Source of the DNA: Gyromitra esculenta
Taxonomy: Eukaryota > Ascomycota > Pezizomycetes > Pezizales > Discinaceae
Reading direction: 5' to 3'
Length of the DNA: 64,000 nt
Assembly (NCBI GenBank): GCA_038503075.1
Contig: JBCAML010000021.1
Location: 620,001-684,000 of the forward strand
Position numbers and translations under genes: made by a program. The notes below the pieces were generated by a model. That model saw only the letters and a list, made by a program, of their open reading frames with translations, ran no database searches and was not told the origin of the DNA. This document shows, one piece after another, positions 61,190-64,000 of the stretch (its first letter is position 1; every line of letters starts with the position of its first letter).

Positions 61190-61919
61190 TCAAGTCGGTT
61201 GGCGGGAGAATGAGAAGGGGTGGTAGGAACTAAACCGGCTACTGATGGCATTTCGGGAAGCAGCAGGTGGGGGATCTTCGAGGGGTGCTGTTAGATTAGT
61301 TGGATTAGGTTGGTATAGCACATATGGTTCAAAGCACGGGGGGTTGACGTTGGACAGGTCTTGTTTTTTCGACTTTCTCCTCGAGCGAGAGAATTGGTCA
61401 AGCACTTTCGTCCCAAACCACGCAGCCAACTGTCGGTATAATGAGACAGATGGGTGGGTACCATCGCTTCGAAAAGGCGAAAGAAAAACCGAAGAAAGAA
61501 ATGTGGTCTGTTTCTGGCTAGAAATAAGAAAGGCTTGGGTGTGATGTGGGGACCTTACATTGCGATAAACTTCCTTTCAACAAGAGGTTCTTATCAGATC
61601 ATCGTGGGTTATACAAAAAAAAAACCTATCTCTGGCCAATTAGATGCAATTTCAACATAACGTGTCCAGACGCATCATAATCTTCAACCCTCATTTGTCG
61701 AATTTGTCGGCCAGTTACTATAAATTGAAATGAACTCCCTTCAGGGCCAAATTTGGTAGATACCCTACTCTCCATGCGCCCTTCCTCTTCTGCGGAATTG
61801 CCTTGCGAGATTGGATATCCGGCCGGAATTGACACCTCTCCAGCAATTCGGGTAGGTTGGGGGTCAGCTCGTTTATATACTTCGATTCCTCCGATCGCTG
61901 ACTCCAGTTCCCTTGCCAC
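61190..61919 (-). CDS. Doubtful multi-exon gene, unrecognised
   Basis: Two minus-strand segments look coding. 61919-about 61660 follows a possible acceptor (GAATAG) and includes RIAGEVSIPAGYPISQG and FQFIVTGRQIRQMRVEDYDA. 61429-61190 follows a possible acceptor (CGACAG) and reads LAAWFGTKVLDQFSRSRRKS, then a Pro/Asn-rich tail to a stop. Neither begins with ATG, the donor of the first (perhaps GTTATG near 61660) is weak, and no start exon could be fixed among competing frames at 61920-62310. It may be a real gene whose 5' part I could not resolve, or chance. Confidence 0.3.
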
Positions 61920-62482
61920 CTATTCGGTGCGTGGGAGTAAGAAGGCTTAAAAGGGGAACCGTGTGCAAGCAAATGAGAATACAACATTTTTATCTTCATC
62001 AAGATAAACATCCGCTTGGACAACCACCAAGGGCGGCTACAAAGCATAAACAAACGGCGTGCGCTGGGGTAGGGCAAGGGATTGGACTTTTTTCGGGCGC
62101 GAAACGGTGGGTTTACTTTGAGGCGTGGGGTTCCTGAAGAGCACACCCGTGTGGTACCAAGTACGTATTTGTATGACCAAAGTTGGTTGGGATTCATGGG
62201 ATTCTAATTCTCCTGGTGACTTTTGTGTGAACGAATTATTCGCATTCTGCCTAATTAATTTGGAACGCTGGTGCGGTGCCGACATTGGAGAGCTTGAATT
62301 CCACATGAAACTCGGTTCTAACGCCGATGTAGCGAATTATCAGATAGATATTGTTTTTTTGTGTGAAGGCTAGCTGCTGGAAGCATCTATAGCGGTAAGG
62401 TTTTGGTAGGTATAGAATCAATCTGTTATCATTTTGCTTTGTTCCTGGGGGGGCTGTTTCTGATCACAATCACTGCAGCTCA

Positions 62483-62490
62483 GATATAAA
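62483..62490 (+). promoter_or_regulatory. TATA-like element with leader before a short frame
   Basis: ATATAAAAAGG is followed at about 70 bases by an A/C-rich stretch and ATGGCC at 62558, the usual layout of a fungal promoter and start. The frame closes after 20 codons, so either the gene is spliced in a way I could not see, or the message is non-coding. Confidence 0.3.
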
Positions 62491-63613
62491 AAGGCAATTC
62501 ATCGGTGAGTAGATTCTCACAACAAAAAAGAAAAACAAACACAACCTTTCTCGCTACATGGCCCCCATATCTCCCCTTCCGTCCAGTTTGAAAGAGCCTC
62601 CGATCCGATCAACACGATAAACCACACACCACATTCGATCTCGAAGTATTACGTCCAACTGCCTGTACCATGCAAAGCTATACAAAGAGGCGTAAGGGGG
62701 TCCCAAACCGAGGCTGGTGGCTACGGTAAAAGGCACACACGCATTTACACAATGCAAGGCCGAGGGATGAAGAAAAGAAAGAAGAAAATAAGTAAGGAAC
62801 ATCGCAAATGCACGTCAGTCGGCACATTCACCGCAGCTGTTGCGTCCCGTACCGTCTATTTCCCCCCTCCGTACCGTCAGTTTCCCCCTTCTGCTTTCTG
62901 CCGTACCCTCGACCCTTGGAAACAACACGACTTTTTGCTTTTGCTTTTCCTCTCGTAAGGAATTTGGGGGGTTCGTGATGCAGGTGTGATTGCCAAGGCA
63001 ACCGGTAGACCACGGAGGATGGCTCGCGTGCTCCGCTACCCCTTTGGCGTAGCCATCAGGGCTCGTTGGCATTCATACACCGCGATGGCCTTTCCGTTGT
63101 CACTGTGCGAAATGGCGACATCATGGGGCGACTACCCGCCGAGTGATACCGTGTGACCAGCTACACCCTGCCTCTGCCTGTGGAAAATGCATTGGCCTGG
63201 GCCACATTGCAGTCAAGGCTCAGCACCGCCGTACCCGTACTCGCTTCCGCAATGGCGGTATTCCTGCGGATAGATATCTAAAAGACATGACTACTCTAAA
63301 ATTAAAGATGAAGCGAAGAGCAATTCTGATTCGAGTGGGTCGAACCCTAAAGGGTTATTGAACTGCCGTGATATGCTTGGAGCCAATGGAACCTCAAAGA
63401 TGAGCCGGTAGATGGACGTGTAGATTTGTTGTTATTATTGCCAATAGTCTGTTAGCAATTAATGTATTGTCCTCGTGGCCCACATAGAGCGGCAAGAGAA
63501 GGACGTTCACTGGCCATCTCAATAAAAAAGAATATTCCATTATGACCAAAGCCCCAAAGAACCATAACTTAGTAGGAGACCAAATGGAGAAGAAAAAGCA
63601 ATCACAAGTGAGT

Positions 63614-63632
63614 GAGAGAGAGAGAGAGAGAG
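63614..63632. repeat. (GA)n microsatellite
   Basis: Nine GA units in non-coding DNA. Confidence 0.9.
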
Positions 63633-64000
63633 GAAACAAATTTGTTTGTCCGTTTACTGGGTGGACTTCCCCCACCGCCGTTGTCATCGTACGTCAACAT
63701 CCCCACGGACTGACATCCATCAAAAAACTACCGTCCCATGAGAAAAATGGCATGCACTTACATTTAAAACATGCAATGCGCTTCTCTAACATCGCTGATT
63801 CTTCATGCACCCCACTCCATCTCCAGGTGAGAATGCTGGGTCTCCAACCATGAAGTCATCGTTAGAATATAGTATACGTATGTCCCGATGATGCTTTGCT
63901 GCCTAGTGAGGTATGTACATGTACTTCTTCTACTTCCAAATAGCTCGTGGGGGTGGGTGTTTCTTACTGGCCCAACTCACACGTGTTGCCTCGCTTCTTT

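Larger units (their letters stand above)
61920..64000. other. End region, no supported gene
   Basis: Short frames in mixed phases only. A TATA-like site with an A/C-rich leader precedes a 20-codon frame at 62558. A short duplicated block around CGTACCGTC lies at 62848-62890, a (GA)n run at 63614-63632, and TACATGTA at 63916. The frame at 63143-63361 (plus) has no recognisable domain. Confidence 0.45.

Noticed and set aside
61718..62197. 159-codon minus-strand frame
   Set aside because: Competes with a more coding-like frame at 61660-61919 in another phase; no domain and no splice support.
1..64000. CRISPR arrays, operons, ribosome binding sites
   Set aside because: The window is fungal nuclear DNA; no spaced direct repeats of that kind exist here.

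Overview
The window looks like nuclear DNA of a filamentous ascomycete (Pezizomycotina). Genes are split by short introns, mostly 48 to 170 bases, with GT-AG (occasionally GC-AG) ends and CTAAC/CTGAC-like branch sites. Several products are typical of this group: a Zn(II)2Cys6 transcription factor, an FHA-forkhead regulator, a GPI-anchored wall protein, a fungal AAA protein and an L-amino-acid oxidase. Nothing prokaryotic, viral or organellar was seen, and no rRNA or convincing tRNA gene. All exon joins were worked out by eye from splice sites, reading phase and family knowledge; no search was run.

Layout. 1-10 kb: an unrecognised proline/glutamine-rich protein (2369-3427, +) behind a TATA box and a long pyrimidine leader; a four-exon unrecognised gene (6186-7294, -) recovered by joining phases; and a ten-exon zinc alcohol dehydrogenase (8130-9811, -) with two GC-AG introns and an 8-base microexon. 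10-15.8 kb: gene desert. 15.8-30 kb is the gene-dense core: GPI-anchored wall protein (15782-16396, -), CLU/TIF31 (18773-23124, -), mitochondrial AAA protein (24512-26464, -), FIT/Scs3 lipid-droplet protein (27632-28538, +) and NDUFAF5-like complex I assembly methyltransferase (28855-30013, -). 30-41 kb: a small two-exon unknown, an L-amino-acid oxidase (32564-34642, +) and a Zn2Cys6 regulator (37265-40544, -), separated by gene-poor DNA. 40.5-53.3 kb: a 12.7-kb desert holding a well-formed 155-bp MITE with TA target duplication. 53.3-64 kb: an FHA-forkhead factor (53285-55738, +), a Cys/His-cluster coiled-coil protein (58702-59607, -), and a doubtful exon set at 61.2-61.9 kb.

How the genes relate. 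CLU, the AAA protein and NDUFAF5 all serve mitochondria and lie within about 11 kb, with a lipid-droplet gene among them. The order may be chance, and these are not operons. The deserts are rich in one palindrome, TACATGTA (19 exact copies counted across the window, almost all outside exons), which is the strongest unexplained small-scale signal seen.
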